A DNA stretch of 64,000 bases, taken from NCBI RefSeq assembly GCF_029962605.1, contig NZ_CP124750.1:310001-374000 (forward strand). Reading direction: 5' to 3'. The notes beneath the pieces are model-generated. The model saw only the letters and a list, made by a program, of their open reading frames with translations, was not told where the DNA came from and did not search any database. Position 1 is the stretch's first letter. The number at the start of each line of letters is the position of its first letter. This document shows, in pieces, positions 28,517-39,560 of this stretch. The position numbers and the translations under genes were made by a program. The stretch is from Serratia sarumanii. GTDB taxonomy: Bacteria; Pseudomonadota; Gammaproteobacteria; Enterobacterales; Enterobacteriaceae.

Positions 28517-28834
28517 ATGGCCTGGATTATTCTGCTTATCGCCGGTTTGCTCGAAGTGGTTTGGGCTATCGGTCTGAAATACACCCACGGTTTTACCCGG
28601 CTGACGCCGAGCATCATCACCATCGCCGCGATGGTGGTCAGCATGTTGTTGTTGGCCAACGCGATGAAAACGCTGCCCGCCGGCACCGCTTATGCGGTGT
28701 GGACCGGCATCGGCGCGGTGGGCGCGGCCATCATGGGCATGGTGCTGTTGGGCGAGTCGACCAATATCGCGCGTATCATCAGCCTGTGCCTGATCGTGGT
28801 CGGCATCCTCGGGCTGAAGTTCAGCAGTCACTGA
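28517..28834 (+). CDS. sugE: SMR-family guanidinium exporter SugE (Gdx)
   Basis: This 105-aa protein has four membrane segments and the SMR fold. The conserved membrane Glu is in [16 protein letters not shown] (Glu-13). [17 protein letters not shown] and [13 protein letters not shown] are family blocks. The upstream guanidine riboswitch supports guanidinium as the substrate, exported by proton antiport, rather than general drug efflux. Its 3' end overlaps the convergent blc gene by 7 nt. Confidence 0.95.
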   Translation: MAWIILLIAGLLEVVWAIGLKYTHGFTRLTPSIITIAAMVVSMLLLANAMKTLPAGTAYAVWTGIGAVGAAIMGMVLLGESTNIARIISLCLIVVGILGLKFSSH

Positions 28835-29361
28835 TCGGCGGGCTGCTCCACCCAGATCAGCGCATCGGTGGCGAAACCGTAGCCTTTGGCCGTCTGCAAT
28901 AAGCTGTCGCGTACGCCGGCGTCGAGCGTCGGGGTGCGCGACAGGATCCACAGATAGTCGCGGTTAGGGCCGCAAACCAGCGCGTAGCGATACTCCGGAT
29001 CCAGGGCTATCACGTTATAGCCGCCGTAGAAGGGGCCGAAGAACGACACTTTCAGCGCCGCGACCTGCGGTGAACCGATAAAGTAGGCTTTGCCTTCGCT
29101 TTCTTGCCATTGCTGTTTCTGCGGATTGAAGCCGCGATTGATGACTTTCAGCCCGCCGTCGGCGCGTGGGCTGTAGTGGGCGGTCACCCGCTGCAAACCG
29201 CGTTCAAAACGATGATCCAGACGCGCGATTTCGTACCAGGTGCCGAGATAGCGCTGACTGTCGAAAGGGGTCACGACCTTGATGTCTTTGGGCGGGGAGA
29301 CGCTGCAAGCGACGGAGAGCAGGGCGGAAAGCATGACGCTAAGCTTTGACCATAAACGCAT
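28828..29361 (-). CDS. blc: Outer-membrane lipoprotein lipocalin Blc
   Basis: This 177-aa bacterial lipocalin has lipobox LSVAC with Cys at 19. The lipocalin signature is [19 protein letters not shown], and later motifs are [17 protein letters not shown] and [17 protein letters not shown]. It binds lysophospholipids or fatty acids at the outer membrane in E. coli. Its position beside sugE and frd is conserved. It is convergent with sugE, with overlapping ends. Confidence 0.93.
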   Translation of the reverse strand: MRLWSKLSVMLSALLSVACSVSPPKDIKVVTPFDSQRYLGTWYEIARLDHRFERGLQRVTAHYSPRADGGLKVINRGFNPQKQQWQESEGKAYFIGSPQVAALKVSFFGPFYGGYNVIALDPEYRYALVCGPNRDYLWILSRTPTLDAGVRDSLLQTAKGYGFATDALIWVEQPADQ

Positions 29362-29445
29362 CGTTGACTCCTGTTTACCGGGGGCGAGTAGACAGTGTAG
29401 CCGATGAGCAAAGGGCGGCCAACGGGCGTTGGCCGCCTGAGCGGT

Positions 29446-29805
29446 TTACAGGGTGACGACGCCGATAACGGTGACCACGCTGAGGATCGCCGCCAGACCG
29501 TAGAACACCCATTTGCCGGCCGGTACATGGATCTTCAGATCGTGCATCGCATGGTGGATGCGGTGCAGGCCGCACCACAGTGGCAGAATGATCATCAGCA
29601 GCAGGAACAGGCGGCCGATCAGGCTCTGGCAGAACGCCAGCACGCGCTCGTAACCCAGTGCTTCACCGGGGAACAGCCCCAATGGCAGCAGAATACCGAC
29701 CAGCAGCACGATGGCTGGTGCGACGATCGCGCCCCACATGCCGCCGGCGCCGAACAATCCCCAGAAAACCGGCTCGTCGGAGCGTTTAGGTGCTTGATTT
29801 ATCAT
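29446..29805 (-). CDS. frdD: Fumarate reductase membrane anchor FrdD
   Basis: This 119-aa membrane anchor has three hydrophobic helices. It starts [20 protein letters not shown], and the segment [15 protein letters not shown] is typical of FrdD. With FrdC it holds the catalytic FrdAB dimer on the membrane and helps form the menaquinol site. It is the last gene of frdABCD, 12 nt after frdC. Confidence 0.95.
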   Translation of the reverse strand: MINQAPKRSDEPVFWGLFGAGGMWGAIVAPAIVLLVGILLPLGLFPGEALGYERVLAFCQSLIGRLFLLLMIILPLWCGLHRIHHAMHDLKIHVPAGKWVFYGLAAILSVVTVIGVVTL

Positions 29806-29817
29806 GTTTCCTCCGGA

Positions 29818-30210
29818 TTAGATCAGGGCCACGGCCAGGATGACCACGCTGACGACGATGGTGACGGCCCACAGCCCTTTCACGATGGGGCCTGGCCCCA
29901 TTTTCTCGCTGTTGACCACGATATTGGCGGCCTTCGGCGCCAAATCGAACCAGGTTTTGGTGTGCAGCGCCGCCGCCAGCAGGGCGACGACGTTGATCAA
30001 CAGCACCAGCGGGTTCTGCAAGAAGCCGACGAAGCCGGCCCAGCTCTCGGCGCCACCCTTCAGCGCGAACACGCCGTAGAGCAGCACGATGCTGAACCAG
30101 ACCGCCAGCACCGAGGTGCCTTCGCGCAGCATGTAGAAACGGTAAAAGCCGAGCTTTTGCCACCAGGTGGGCGTCATGGTGCGCACATAGGGCTTACGTT
30201 GAGTTGTCAT
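29818..30210 (-). CDS. frdC: Fumarate reductase membrane anchor FrdC
   Basis: This 130-aa anchor has three membrane helices. It starts [17 protein letters not shown], followed by [18 protein letters not shown], where FrdC residues contribute to the quinone pocket. It lies 15 nt downstream of frdB in the same operon. Confidence 0.95.
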   Translation of the reverse strand: MTTQRKPYVRTMTPTWWQKLGFYRFYMLREGTSVLAVWFSIVLLYGVFALKGGAESWAGFVGFLQNPLVLLINVVALLAAALHTKTWFDLAPKAANIVVNSEKMGPGPIVKGLWAVTIVVSVVILAVALI

Positions 30211-30225
30211 GGCAATTTTTCTCCC

Positions 30226-30960
30226 TTATTGCGGCTTCAGCATGGCGATCATGAAGTCTTTGGCGCTCTCCACCTTGCCCTGCTGGATGGCGGCGGCGGG
30301 ATCGACGTGTTTCGGACAGACTTCTGAGCAATAGCCGACGAAGGTGCAGCTCCAGACGCCGTTTTGGCCGTTAAGCTGCGGCATGCGCTGTTTCTTGCCG
30401 TGGTCGCGGTTGTCCAGGTTGTAGCGGTGCGCCAGCGTGATCGCCGCCGGGCCGATAAACTCGGGGTTGAGGCCGAACTGCGGACACGCGGCGTAGCACA
30501 GGCCGCAGTTGATGCAGCCGGAGAACTGGTGATACTTGGCCATCTGCGCCGGGGTCTGCACGTTCGGGCCGTCTTCCGGCTTGCGATCGTTGCCGATAAT
30601 GTAAGGCTTGATCGCCTCCAGACTTTCGATGAAGTGAGTCATGTCGACCACCAGATCGCGCTCGATCGGGAAGTTGCCCAGCGCTTCGACCTTCATGCCG
30701 CCGACGTAATCGCGCAGGAAGGTTTTGCACGCCAGCTTCGGCACGCGGTTGACCATCATGCCGCAGGAGCCGCAGATCGCCATGCGGCAGGACCAGCGGT
30801 AGGAGAGATCCGGCGCCAGGTTATCCTTGATGTAGCCCAACGCGTCGAGCAGCGAGGTCTGTTCGTCGTAAGGCACGGCGTAGGTGACGAAATGCGGCTC
30901 GGCGTCGCTTTCCGGGTTATAGCGCATGACTTCGATCTTCAGGGTTTGCATCTCAGCCAT
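30226..30960 (-). CDS. frdB: Fumarate reductase iron-sulfur subunit FrdB
   Basis: This 244-aa subunit relays electrons from menaquinol to the FAD of FrdA. The [2Fe-2S] ferredoxin-type domain has [14 protein letters not shown] and a later Cys. The C-terminal domain has [13 protein letters not shown] and [11 protein letters not shown] for the [4Fe-4S] and [3Fe-4S] clusters. It overlaps frdA by 8 nt. Confidence 0.97.
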   Translation of the reverse strand: MAEMQTLKIEVMRYNPESDAEPHFVTYAVPYDEQTSLLDALGYIKDNLAPDLSYRWSCRMAICGSCGMMVNRVPKLACKTFLRDYVGGMKVEALGNFPIERDLVVDMTHFIESLEAIKPYIIGNDRKPEDGPNVQTPAQMAKYHQFSGCINCGLCYAACPQFGLNPEFIGPAAITLAHRYNLDNRDHGKKQRMPQLNGQNGVWSCTFVGYCSEVCPKHVDPAAAIQQGKVESAKDFMIAMLKPQ

Positions 30961-32749
30961 TTGCCTGCTCCTTATTCTTTTTCTCCTGCGCTTCGGCTTC
31001 TGCGCCGTAGACGCGTTTGGCCGGCGGCAGCTTGGTGATTTTCACGTCGCTGTATTCGAGACGCGGCGCGCCCTGCGGGTTATGGAACGCCAGCGTATGC
31101 TTGAGGAAGTTGACGTCGTCGCGCTCGGTGCAGCCTTCGTCCAGGCGCTGGTGAGCGCCGCGCGACTCTTTGCGGTTAAACGCGGAGTGCGCCATGCATT
31201 CGGCGACGTCCAGGCCGTAGCCCAGCTCGATGGTGTACAGCAGATCGGTGTTGAACACGCTGGAGTTGTCGGTGATGTTGACGCGCTTGAAGCGCTCTTT
31301 CAGCTCCGCCAGCTTATCGATGGTTTTTTGCATCAGCTCCGGCGTGCGGTAGATGCCGCAGCCCTCTTCCATCGACAGCCCCATTTCGTCGCGGATCTTC
31401 GCCCAGTTTTCGTTGCCTTCCTGCTTCATCAGGTTGCTCAGGCGGGTTTCGACATCGCGGGTTTGCGCATCCAGCGCGCTGCCGTTGGCCGGCGCGGTTT
31501 CCAGCGCGCGACGCGCCGCGTGCTCACCGGCGACGCGGCCGAACACCACCAGTTCTGCCAGCGAGTTGGAGCCGAGACGGTTGGCGCCGTGCAGGCCGAC
31601 GGAGGAGCATTCGCCGACCGCGAACAGCCCCTTGATGCGGGTTTCGCAATTCTGGTCGGTTTCAATGCCGCCCATGGTGTAGTGCGCGGTAGGGCGCACC
31701 GGGATCGGATCTTTCACCGGATCGACGCCGACGTAGGCCTTGGCCAGTTCGCAGATGAACGGCAGCCGCTCCAGCAGCTTTTTCTCGCCCAGGTGGCGCA
31801 GATCGAGGTAGACCACGTCGCCGCGCGGGGTGGCGATGGTGCGGCCGGCGCGCCATTCGTGCCAGAAGGCCTGGGACACCTTGTCGCGCGGGCCCAGCTC
31901 CATGTATTTGTTCTTCGGCTCGCCCAGCGGGGTTTCCGGGCCCATGCCGTAATCTTGCAGGTAACGGTAGCCGTCCTTGTTCACCAGAATGCCGCCTTCG
32001 CCGCGGCAGCCCTCGGTCATCAGGATGCCGGAACCGGGCAGGCCGGTCGGGTGATACTGCACGAACTCCATGTCGCGCAGCGGCACGCCGTGGTGGAACG
32101 CCATGCCCATGCCGTCGCCGGTAACGATGCCGCCGTTGGTGTTGTAGCGGTAGACGCGCCCGGCGCCGCCGGTGGCCATCACCACCGCGTTGGCGCGGAT
32201 CTGCACGCGGGTGCCTTCCATCATGTTGAGCGCCACCAGGCCGCGCGCCTGGCCGTCATCCACCAGGATATCCAGCACGAAGTGCTCGTCGAAGCGTTGA
32301 ATTTGCGGGTATTTCAGCGAGGTCTGGAACAGGGTGTGCAGCATGTGGAAGCCGGTCTTGTCGGCGGCGAACCAGGTGCGTTCGATCTTCATGCCGCCGA
32401 AGCGCCGCACGTTGACCGACCCATCCGGTTTGCGGCTCCACGGGCAACCCCACTGCTCGAGCTGGGTCATCTCGCGCGGGCACTGATGCACGAAGTGATC
32501 GACCACGTCTTGTTCGCACAGCCAGTCGCCGCCGGCGACGGTGTCGTGGAAGTGGTAGTCGAAGGTATCGTGATCCTGGGTGACGGCGGCGGAGCCCCCC
32601 TCGGCGGCGACCGTGTGGCTGCGCATCGGGTAGACCTTAGAGATCAGCGCGATTTTCAGTTGGGGATTGGCTTCCGCTGCGGCTATTGCTGCACGTAAAC
32701 CAGCGCCCCCGGCCCCAATAATGGCAAGATCGGCGTTAAAGGTTTGCAC
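30953..32749 (-). CDS. frdA: Fumarate reductase flavoprotein FrdA
   Basis: This 598-aa catalytic subunit reduces fumarate to succinate in anaerobic respiration. The N-terminal FAD dinucleotide fold is [20 protein letters not shown]. The covalent FAD His lies in [13 protein letters not shown] at about 45. The active-site region includes [13 protein letters not shown] and the C-terminal [17 protein letters not shown]. It heads frdABCD and is preceded by an FNR-type promoter. Confidence 0.98.
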   Translation of the reverse strand: MQTFNADLAIIGAGGAGLRAAIAAAEANPQLKIALISKVYPMRSHTVAAEGGSAAVTQDHDTFDYHFHDTVAGGDWLCEQDVVDHFVHQCPREMTQLEQWGCPWSRKPDGSVNVRRFGGMKIERTWFAADKTGFHMLHTLFQTSLKYPQIQRFDEHFVLDILVDDGQARGLVALNMMEGTRVQIRANAVVMATGGAGRVYRYNTNGGIVTGDGMGMAFHHGVPLRDMEFVQYHPTGLPGSGILMTEGCRGEGGILVNKDGYRYLQDYGMGPETPLGEPKNKYMELGPRDKVSQAFWHEWRAGRTIATPRGDVVYLDLRHLGEKKLLERLPFICELAKAYVGVDPVKDPIPVRPTAHYTMGGIETDQNCETRIKGLFAVGECSSVGLHGANRLGSNSLAELVVFGRVAGEHAARRALETAPANGSALDAQTRDVETRLSNLMKQEGNENWAKIRDEMGLSMEEGCGIYRTPELMQKTIDKLAELKERFKRVNITDNSSVFNTDLLYTIELGYGLDVAECMAHSAFNRKESRGAHQRLDEGCTERDDVNFLKHTLAFHNPQGAPRLEYSDVKITKLPPAKRVYGAEAEAQEKKNKEQANG

Positions 32750-32895
32750 TGCATTCCTCCAATGTTCTTGTTAAGAACGGCAAGTTAAATATCTATGCTT
32801 AAAATTTAGCGAACTCTTCGGGTGCTAACTAATTGAACCGATTAATGTTGCTTAAAGGTTAAGGATAGATATCTCCCACCAATAATGGGGAATTA

Positions 32896-32936
32896 ACTAT
32901 ACCTAAAGTTAAGTAGTCGAAATTTGATGTGATCGA
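32896..32936 (-). promoter_or_regulatory. FNR-dependent promoter of frdABCD
   Basis: On the minus strand an FNR-like half-site pair TCGATCACATCAA (32924-32936) precedes a TATAGT -10 box (32896-32901). The centre-to-centre distance is about 31 nt, which places FNR near -41.5 as in class II activation. The sequence resembles the E. coli frd site TCGATCTCGTCAA. The rest of the 385-nt gap to epmA (32750-33134) holds no evident gene; it carries the frd leader and the epmA upstream region. Confidence 0.75.
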
Positions 32937-33134
32937 TTGTTTTGTCGATTAACGCTCGACCAACAGGCTTGCCTGCCTTTTCGCGTGTTCGGCGTGCTTT
33001 ACCCTTTTTAACGCGCTTTTGTCGCCTATTTATCGGAAATTGGCGTTATGGCCGGTTGTGCATCGTGAAGAATTTGTTTGGCTGCAAGGATGCGAGTAGA
33101 CTGCATCCCCTGTTTGATTTCGGAGTTAATTACC

Positions 33135-34112
33135 ATGAGCGAAACGGCAAGCTGGCAGCCTAGTGCACCCATCGCCAATTTGTTGAAACGCGCAGCGATT
33201 CTGGCTGAGATCCGGCGTTTCTTCGCCGATCGTGGCGTGCTGGAAGTTGAGACGCCCACCATGAGCCAGGCGACGGTCACCGACGTTCACCTGTTCCCGT
33301 TCGAGACGCGTTTCGTCGGGCCGGGGGCGGCAGAGGGCCTGACGCTATACATGATGACCAGCCCGGAATATCACATGAAGCGCCTGCTGGCGGCGGGCAG
33401 CGGCCCGATCTACCAAATGGGGCGCAGCTTCCGCAATGAAGAAGCCGGGCGGCATCACAACCCGGAATTCACCATGCTGGAGTGGTACCGTCCGCACTAC
33501 GACATGTACCGCCTGATGAACGAGGTGGACGATTTGCTGCAACAGGTGCTGGACTGCGAGAGCGCGGAGACCCTGTCTTATCAGCAGGCGTTCCTGCGCC
33601 ATCTGGACATCGATCCGCTGTCGGCGGAGAAGGCGCAGCTGCGTGAAGCGGCGGCCAAGCTCGACTTGAGCAACATCGCCGATACTGAAGAAGACCGCGA
33701 TACGCTGCTGCAGCTGCTGTTTACCGTGGGCGTGGAGCCGCATATCGGCCGTGAAAAGCCGGCGTTCGTTTACCACTTCCCAGCCAGCCAGGCGGCGTTG
33801 GCGGAGATCAGCACCGAAGACCACCGCGTGGCGGAGCGTTTCGAGGTGTACTTCAAGGGCATTGAGCTGGCGAACGGTTTCCGCGAGCTGACCGACGGCC
33901 GTGAACAGCAGCAGCGCTTCGAGCAGGACAACCGCAAACGCGCGGAGCGCGGCCTGCCGCAGCAGCCGATCGACTACAACCTGTTGGCGGCGTTGCAGCA
34001 CGGCATGCCGGAATGTTCCGGCGTGGCGCTGGGCGTGGATCGCCTGGTGATGCTGGCGCTGGGCGCCGAGAGCCTGAGCGACGTGTTGGCCTTCCCGGTT
34101 GGGATCGCCTGA
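33135..34112 (+). CDS. epmA: EF-P lysine ligase EpmA (PoxA/GenX/YjeA)
   Basis: This 325-aa protein is a truncated class II lysyl-tRNA-synthetase-like enzyme. It attaches beta-lysine, made by EpmB, to Lys-34 of EF-P. Class II motifs are visible: motif 1 near [19 protein letters not shown], motif 2 [20 protein letters not shown] and motif 3 near [18 protein letters not shown]. There is no anticodon-binding domain. ATG 33135 gives the E. coli length; the frame is open a little further upstream. Confidence 0.96.
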   Translation: MSETASWQPSAPIANLLKRAAILAEIRRFFADRGVLEVETPTMSQATVTDVHLFPFETRFVGPGAAEGLTLYMMTSPEYHMKRLLAAGSGPIYQMGRSFRNEEAGRHHNPEFTMLEWYRPHYDMYRLMNEVDDLLQQVLDCESAETLSYQQAFLRHLDIDPLSAEKAQLREAAAKLDLSNIADTEEDRDTLLQLLFTVGVEPHIGREKPAFVYHFPASQAALAEISTEDHRVAERFEVYFKGIELANGFRELTDGREQQQRFEQDNRKRAERGLPQQPIDYNLLAALQHGMPECSGVALGVDRLVMLALGAESLSDVLAFPVGIA

Positions 34113-34136
34113 CGTTTCAGGCGTAGAGAAAAGCAA

Positions 34137-34166
34137 AAGGGTCGGCATTTGCCGGCCCTTTTTTTA
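34137..34166. terminator. Terminator between epmA and mscM
   Basis: AAGGGTCGGC-ATTT-GCCGGCCCTT followed by TTTTT; it lies between the convergent epmA and mscM genes and has A/T runs on both sides. Confidence 0.88.
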
Positions 34167-34179
34167 TCGCGAGAACCGC

Positions 34180-37100
34180 TTACAGCCCCCCGGCGTCGCG
34201 TTTGGTGTTCGGCGCCGGCGTGGACGGCGGCGTACGGCCGTTGTTGGTCAGCCGCGACAGCGTCTCGGTGCGCACCTGGAACGGCGGGTACGGCAGCGTG
34301 ATGCCGTGCTCGCGGTAGCCCGCCAGGATCAACTGGTGGATCTCGTGGCGCAGCGGCATGCGGTGGCCCATCTCGGCGGCGTAAATACGCATCTCGAAGA
34401 TCTGAATGCCCTGTTGCAAATCGACCAGGTAGACTTCCGGCACCGGATTGTCCAGCACCAGCGAACAGCGCTCGGCGGCGTTCATCAGGATTTTGGTCAC
34501 CTCTTCGCTATTGGCCTCGCCCGGGGCCGGCACGGTCAGCACCACGCGGGTGATGGCGTCCGAGAGCGACCAGTTGACGAACTGCTCGGTGATGAACGCC
34601 TTGTTCGGCACGATGATCTCTTTGCGGTCCCAATCGGCGATGGTGGTCGCACGGGTATTGATCTTGGTTATCGTGCCGGTCAGGTTGCGGATCGTTACGG
34701 TATCGCCGATGCGGATCGGCTTCTCGAACAGGATGATCAGGCCGGAGATGAAGTTGGAGAAAATCTCCTGCATGCCAAAGCCGAGACCCACGCTGAGCGC
34801 GGTGACCACCCACTGCAGTTTCGACCATTCGATGCCGATCCAGGAAAAGCTGAGAATGGCGCCGAACAGCAACAGCAGGTATTTGGTGATGGTGGTGATG
34901 GCGTAACCGGTGCCCGGCGACAGATCCAGGTGCTGCAGCACCGCCAGTTCCAGCAGCGCCGGCAGGTTGCGCACCAGCTGCATGGTGATGATCAATACCA
35001 GAATGGCGATCAGCACTGCGCCGAGGGTGATCGGGTGGGCGGTTTCCACGCCGTTGACCGTCGAGGTCACGTCCCACAGCGAGATATTTTCCAGGAAGCT
35101 GAAGGCGGAGTGGATCTCCGACCACAAAACGATCACCGACACCAGCGCGATCAGCGTCAGGATCGAACGCACCAGCCGCAGCGACTGGGCGCTGATGGTA
35201 TCCAGGTCTATCTCTGAGTAGTCCATATCCACCGAACCTTCGGTGCTGTTCGGGGTATGCGAGGTTTCGTCTTCGCCGCGGGCGCGCTGGGCCAGAATGT
35301 CCGCGCGGCGCTGTTTGGCGCGGTCGAAGGCGATGCGTCGCCGTTGGATCAGCATCCAGCGGCGGATGATGTGGTAGACGACCAGCAGCAGGAACCAGAT
35401 CGCCACCGAGGTTTCCAGGCGCGCCAGCAGCGCCTGCGCGGTGGTGAGATAACCGACGCTCGACGCCAGCGCCGCCAGCAGCGGCGCCGACAGCAGCAGC
35501 CCCCAGAAGGCGCTGTTGAGCATGTTGTCGCCGGAGCCGTTTTTATCCAGATACAGCGGGATGCCGGCGCGCTTGAGGCTGTGGGTGACCAGCGCCAGCG
35601 CCAGACACAGCAGAATGAAGCACAGCCGCCCCAGCGTGTTGGCGAACTCGCGCTCTTTCAGGCTATCGAAGGTGATCAGCGCCATGATCAGCGGCACGAT
35701 CAGCCAGATCGACATCTTGTAGTAGCGCATGGCGCGCGAAACCTGCTTTGCCGGCCAGCGGAAGTGCACGATGAACAACCCTTGCGGGTGGGCGAAGGCG
35801 GCGCAGATCATGCAGATCCACAGGATCGGCAGCGTGGCGGTCACCCCTTTGCCGATCGCTTCCGCCACCGGGTAGTTCCAGGCGCTCTGCAGGCCGTAGC
35901 CGAGCGCGGCCCACAGCACCGGCAGCGGCATCGCCACCAGAATCGACCAGAACACGGTGCGCACCGTCAGGAAGAATTCGTCCTGCGTCACCTTGCCGAC
36001 GCGGCTGCTGGCGCGCTCGAGGAAGGCGTGGTAGTGCTTGCGCGAACTGATGCTGAAAATCACCAGCAGCAGGGCGCCGAAGATCGGGATCAGCGTTTCG
36101 CGGCTGGTCACCATCATCATGAAGGCGCCGCCGAGCTGCGACAGCGTGTCCAGCGACAGAACGCGCGTCAGATCGTGCGCCACGTTGAGCGGATAAGAGA
36201 AGTTGATCGGATTGACGTCCGGCACCCAGAACAGATAGCGGTGGGTGGCGTCGCGAATTTCGTTCAACGCTTCGATCAACTGGGTGTTGGCCACCTTCAG
36301 CTTGGTCAGCTCGAGGATTTGGGTGTCGCAACCGGACAACAACGAGTTCAGCAGCTCGCGCTGGGTGCGCAGCTGGGCATCGACGATGCGCTGCTCCTGG
36401 TTGGTCAGCGCGCTGCCGTCGTCGCGCTTGAATTCGCGCTGCGACAGTTTTTCCAGCTGAGTTTCAAACTGCAGGCGCTGCACGCGCAGCTGGGCCATGT
36501 CGCCGTCCAGCTGTTGCGGCTTGGGCATTTCCGGCAGCGTCGCCACCTGGGCGCGCAGGGTTTCCCCCAGCGCCGACGACGAACCGAGCCACTGGGCCTG
36601 CTCGATGATGGTGCTCAGCGCCTGGCGCACCTGCAGCGTCTGCGCCGCCGCCTGCCGTTGCTGCGATGAAATCAGATCCATGCGCTGCGCCTGGCTGTTC
36701 AGCGCGGCGGACAGTTCGCGGTTGATCTGCAGCTGTTGGCTGATGCTTTTTGGCAAATCGCCGTTCTGCTCGGCCAGCTGCTCGGTTTTTTCCAGCGCCT
36801 GTTCCGCTTCGCGTTGGCGCTGGGCGTTGAGGTTGTTGCGCAGCGCCTGCAGCTGAACGTCTATTTTCTCGTGGCGCTTTTTATAGACTTCGGCGCGCAT
36901 GCGCGCCAGCTCCTGCCGGTTGTTGGCCGACAGCTGCGCCAGTTCCAGCTCATCCACTTTGGCCTTGCGCGCCGCGGCTTCGGTCTGCAGTAGAGCCAGG
37001 GCGGCCTGCGCGTACGGCGTGGTCGGGTTGGCGGGCTGCGCCTGCAGGCGGCGCTGCACTTCCGTCAGCGCACGGCGGGCGTCGGTCTGCTGCTGCGGCA

Positions 37101-37527
37101 GCTGGCCGAGCGAATCGCTGATTTCCCGCGTGCGATCCTGCTCTTGCTGCAGCAGGCGCGCCTGTTCCAGCAGCAGACTGCTGGTTTGCAGGATCTGCTG
37201 TTCCAACTCGGCGGCCGGCAGATCGTCGCCGTTCGGCAGGATCTTGTTGCTTTCCAGCACCAGCTGGCGGCGCAGTTCCTGCGTCATCTTCGGGAAATCG
37301 TCGATCACCCTCTGATACTGCTCGGAGCGAGTCTGCGACTCTTTACGCTCCGCCAGCCAGTTGAGGGCGCTTTGCAGCGCCTCGGTGGTCTCCGCCTGAT
37401 TCGGCGCGTTTTTGCTGCTTTCCGCCTGCTTCAGCTCTTGCTTGAGCTGGGTCTCGGTCGGCAGGGGAGCGGCCAGCGCCGGTTGCCACAGCAGGCAACC
37501 GAGCAAAAGCGTGATGATCAGGCGCAC
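34180..37527 (-). CDS. mscM: Mechanosensitive channel MscM (YjeP, MscK type)
   Basis: This 1115-aa inner-membrane channel of miniconductance type releases solutes on hypo-osmotic shock. A signal peptide (LIITLLLGCLLWQPALAAP) leads a long periplasmic helical domain rich in Gln and Leu (about 25-480). A block of roughly ten membrane segments follows. The MscS pore and beta domains sit near the end (GLGFGMQEIFSNFISGLIIL, then TVTIRNLTGTITKINTRATT). I chose GTG 37527, with AAGGA upstream, just after the psd stop; an upstream in-frame ATG at 37596 would overlap psd. psd-mscM is probably one transcript. Confidence 0.93.
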   Translation of the reverse strand: MRLIITLLLGCLLWQPALAAPLPTETQLKQELKQAESSKNAPNQAETTEALQSALNWLAERKESQTRSEQYQRVIDDFPKMTQELRRQLVLESNKILPNGDDLPAAELEQQILQTSSLLLEQARLLQQEQDRTREISDSLGQLPQQQTDARRALTEVQRRLQAQPANPTTPYAQAALALLQTEAAARKAKVDELELAQLSANNRQELARMRAEVYKKRHEKIDVQLQALRNNLNAQRQREAEQALEKTEQLAEQNGDLPKSISQQLQINRELSAALNSQAQRMDLISSQQRQAAAQTLQVRQALSTIIEQAQWLGSSSALGETLRAQVATLPEMPKPQQLDGDMAQLRVQRLQFETQLEKLSQREFKRDDGSALTNQEQRIVDAQLRTQRELLNSLLSGCDTQILELTKLKVANTQLIEALNEIRDATHRYLFWVPDVNPINFSYPLNVAHDLTRVLSLDTLSQLGGAFMMMVTSRETLIPIFGALLLVIFSISSRKHYHAFLERASSRVGKVTQDEFFLTVRTVFWSILVAMPLPVLWAALGYGLQSAWNYPVAEAIGKGVTATLPILWICMICAAFAHPQGLFIVHFRWPAKQVSRAMRYYKMSIWLIVPLIMALITFDSLKEREFANTLGRLCFILLCLALALVTHSLKRAGIPLYLDKNGSGDNMLNSAFWGLLLSAPLLAALASSVGYLTTAQALLARLETSVAIWFLLLVVYHIIRRWMLIQRRRIAFDRAKQRRADILAQRARGEDETSHTPNSTEGSVDMDYSEIDLDTISAQSLRLVRSILTLIALVSVIVLWSEIHSAFSFLENISLWDVTSTVNGVETAHPITLGAVLIAILVLIITMQLVRNLPALLELAVLQHLDLSPGTGYAITTITKYLLLLFGAILSFSWIGIEWSKLQWVVTALSVGLGFGMQEIFSNFISGLIILFEKPIRIGDTVTIRNLTGTITKINTRATTIADWDRKEIIVPNKAFITEQFVNWSLSDAITRVVLTVPAPGEANSEEVTKILMNAAERCSLVLDNPVPEVYLVDLQQGIQIFEMRIYAAEMGHRMPLRHEIHQLILAGYREHGITLPYPPFQVRTETLSRLTNNGRTPPSTPAPNTKRDAGGL

Positions 37528-37540
37528 GGCGTCGATTCCT

Positions 37541-38434
37541 TTAGAGCGGGGTCTGTGGTGTTTCAGCGGCGGCCGGGATTTCGGCGAACGCCTCACCCAT
37601 GCGGGTGACGGTGCCGTTTTGCAACTGCGGCGCGAGCTGCACGCTGCCTGCGGTAAACAGATTGATCACCGTGGAGCCAAGCTTGAAGCGGCCCATCTCG
37701 GCGCCTTTTTCCAGCGCGATGGTGCCCTCTTCACCGGCGGCCGGGTAGGTCCAGCGTTTGATGATGCCTTCGCGCGGCGGCGTGACGGTGCCGGCCCAAA
37801 CGGTTTCGATGCTGCCGACAATGGTGGCGCCGACCAGAATTTGCACCATCGGCCCGATGTCGGTGTCGAACACGCAGATCACGCGCTCGTTGCGCGCGAA
37901 CAGGTTAGGCACGTTGGCGGCGGTGAGCGGGTTGACCGAGAACAGATCGCCCGGCACATAGATCATTTCGCGCAGCACGCCGGCGCACGGCATGTGCACG
38001 CGGTGGTAATCACGCGGCGCCAGATAGGTCGTGGCGAACAGGCCGTTGCGGAACGGTTCGGCCAGCAGGTAGTTGCCGGCCAGCAGCGCTTCCAGGCTGT
38101 AGTGATGGCCTTTGGCCTGGAAGATTTGATCGTCGCGGATCGGGCCGAGCTGGCTGATGGCGCCATCGGCGGGCAGCGCCAGCCAGTTGGCGTCGGCGAT
38201 GATTGGGCGTGCGCCATCGCGCAGCGGGCGCACGAAGAAGTCGTTGAAGGTGGCGTAAGACGCCAGATCCGGATTTTGCGCTTCCTGCATGTCCACGCGG
38301 TAGAAGCGGGCGAAGGCCTTGATCACCAGTTGGGTCAGCCAGCCGGCCCGTTTGTCGGCGCCCCAGCCCGCCAGGCGGGTCAGCGCCAGCTTCGGTAGCC
38401 AATATTGCAATTTAATCTTGATGCTATCCAGCAC
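37541..38434 (-). CDS. psd: Phosphatidylserine decarboxylase proenzyme
   Basis: This 297-aa membrane-bound enzyme makes phosphatidylethanolamine. The self-cleavage motif LGST lies in [15 protein letters not shown] near 251-255; cleavage yields the pyruvoyl alpha chain. The conserved block [15 protein letters not shown] is present. I chose GTG 38434 ([18 protein letters not shown]), preceded by GAGG, which matches the E. coli start; the frame is open to an ATG at 38494. The C-terminus after the catalytic part is slightly extended and Ala/Pro rich. Confidence 0.96.
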   Translation of the reverse strand: MLDSIKIKLQYWLPKLALTRLAGWGADKRAGWLTQLVIKAFARFYRVDMQEAQNPDLASYATFNDFFVRPLRDGARPIIADANWLALPADGAISQLGPIRDDQIFQAKGHHYSLEALLAGNYLLAEPFRNGLFATTYLAPRDYHRVHMPCAGVLREMIYVPGDLFSVNPLTAANVPNLFARNERVICVFDTDIGPMVQILVGATIVGSIETVWAGTVTPPREGIIKRWTYPAAGEEGTIALEKGAEMGRFKLGSTVINLFTAGSVQLAPQLQNGTVTRMGEAFAEIPAAAETPQTPL

Positions 38435-38510
38435 GTTAACCTCGTGAATCAGGGTAAAGGGCGCGCATTGTAACGAGGGCCTCGCCGTCGTCAATGCCCG
38501 CCCGTCAGTG

Positions 38511-39560
38511 TCAGTCTGCGGCGTCCGTGAAGTTCTTGCGAACCTTCACCTGCGCCATGCTTTCCAGAATGCGGTGATAGTTGTCGAAACGCTCTTCCGC
38601 GATATCGCCTTTCTCCATCGCCGCGCGGATAGCGCAGCCGGGATCGGTATCGTGGCGGCAGTCGCGAAATTTGCAACCGCCTAAATAATCACGGAATTCG
38701 ACAAATCCGCGGGTGATTTGTTCCGGCTCCAAGTGCCACAGGCCAAACTCGCGCACCCCCGGGGAGTCGATCACGTCGCCGCCGTGCTGGAAATGGTACA
38801 GCCGCGCGGCGGTGGTGGTATGTTGCCCGAGGCCCGATACGTCGGAAACCTGATTTACCAGAATTTGCTCTTCGGACGGCGGCAGCAGCGCATTCAGCAG
38901 GCTGGATTTGCCGACGCCGGACTGGCCGGCGAAGATGCTGATGCGCCCGGCCAGCGCCTGTTCGAACTCCGCCATGCCTTCTCGCGTCTGGCTGGAGACT
39001 TCCAGCACCCGGTAGCCAATCTTGCGATAGATATCCATCATGCCGTCGACCAGCTTGCGCGCTTCGGCGTCCAGCAGGTCGATTTTGTTGAGCACGATCA
39101 GCGGCTCGACTTCGAGCGTTTCGCAGGCCACCAGATAGCGGTCGATGATGTTCAGCGACAGCTCGGGCAGGATCGCCGACACGATGACGATCTGATTGAT
39201 ATTGGCGGCGATCGGCTTCACGCCGTCGTAGAAGTCCGGGCGCGTCAGCACCGAGGTGCGTTCGTGCACCGCTTCCACGATGCCCTTCACCCCTTCATGG
39301 GCGCCCAGGCCGGGGCGCCACACCACGCGATCGCCGGTGACCAGCGAACGCAGCGTACGGCGGATATTGCAGCGGTGCTGAGTGCCATCCGGCGCCTCAA
39401 CGTCGGCGTGCATGCCGAAACGGCTGATGACGACGCCTTCCTGCGGCTCGCCCAGTTGGGAATCATCCGGTTCCGGTTTGTTATCAGCGCGCTTCAGACG
39501 GCGCTGATGGTTCGCCTGCACGCGGCGTTGCTGACCTTTGGACAGTTTGTTCTTACTCAC
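38511..39560 (-). CDS. rsgA: Ribosome small-subunit biogenesis GTPase RsgA
   Basis: This 349-aa GTPase is circularly permuted. An N-terminal OB domain follows a basic tail ([20 protein letters not shown]). The G4 motif NKIDL precedes the P-loop [15 protein letters not shown] at about 215, followed by the G3 motif [10 protein letters not shown]. The C-terminal zinc site has [14 protein letters not shown]. It acts in late 30S maturation. Gene order rsgA-psd-mscM, with orn divergent, is as in E. coli. Confidence 0.96.
   Translation of the reverse strand: MSKNKLSKGQQRRVQANHQRRLKRADNKPEPDDSQLGEPQEGVVISRFGMHADVEAPDGTQHRCNIRRTLRSLVTGDRVVWRPGLGAHEGVKGIVEAVHERTSVLTRPDFYDGVKPIAANINQIVIVSAILPELSLNIIDRYLVACETLEVEPLIVLNKIDLLDAEARKLVDGMMDIYRKIGYRVLEVSSQTREGMAEFEQALAGRISIFAGQSGVGKSSLLNALLPPSEEQILVNQVSDVSGLGQHTTTAARLYHFQHGGDVIDSPGVREFGLWHLEPEQITRGFVEFRDYLGGCKFRDCRHDTDPGCAIRAAMEKGDIAEERFDNYHRILESMAQVKVRKNFTDAAD

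Noticed and set aside
35257-36669. Long plus-strand open frame opposite mscM
   Set aside because: Composition dominated by Arg, Gln and His; antisense shadow of the mscM coding strand.
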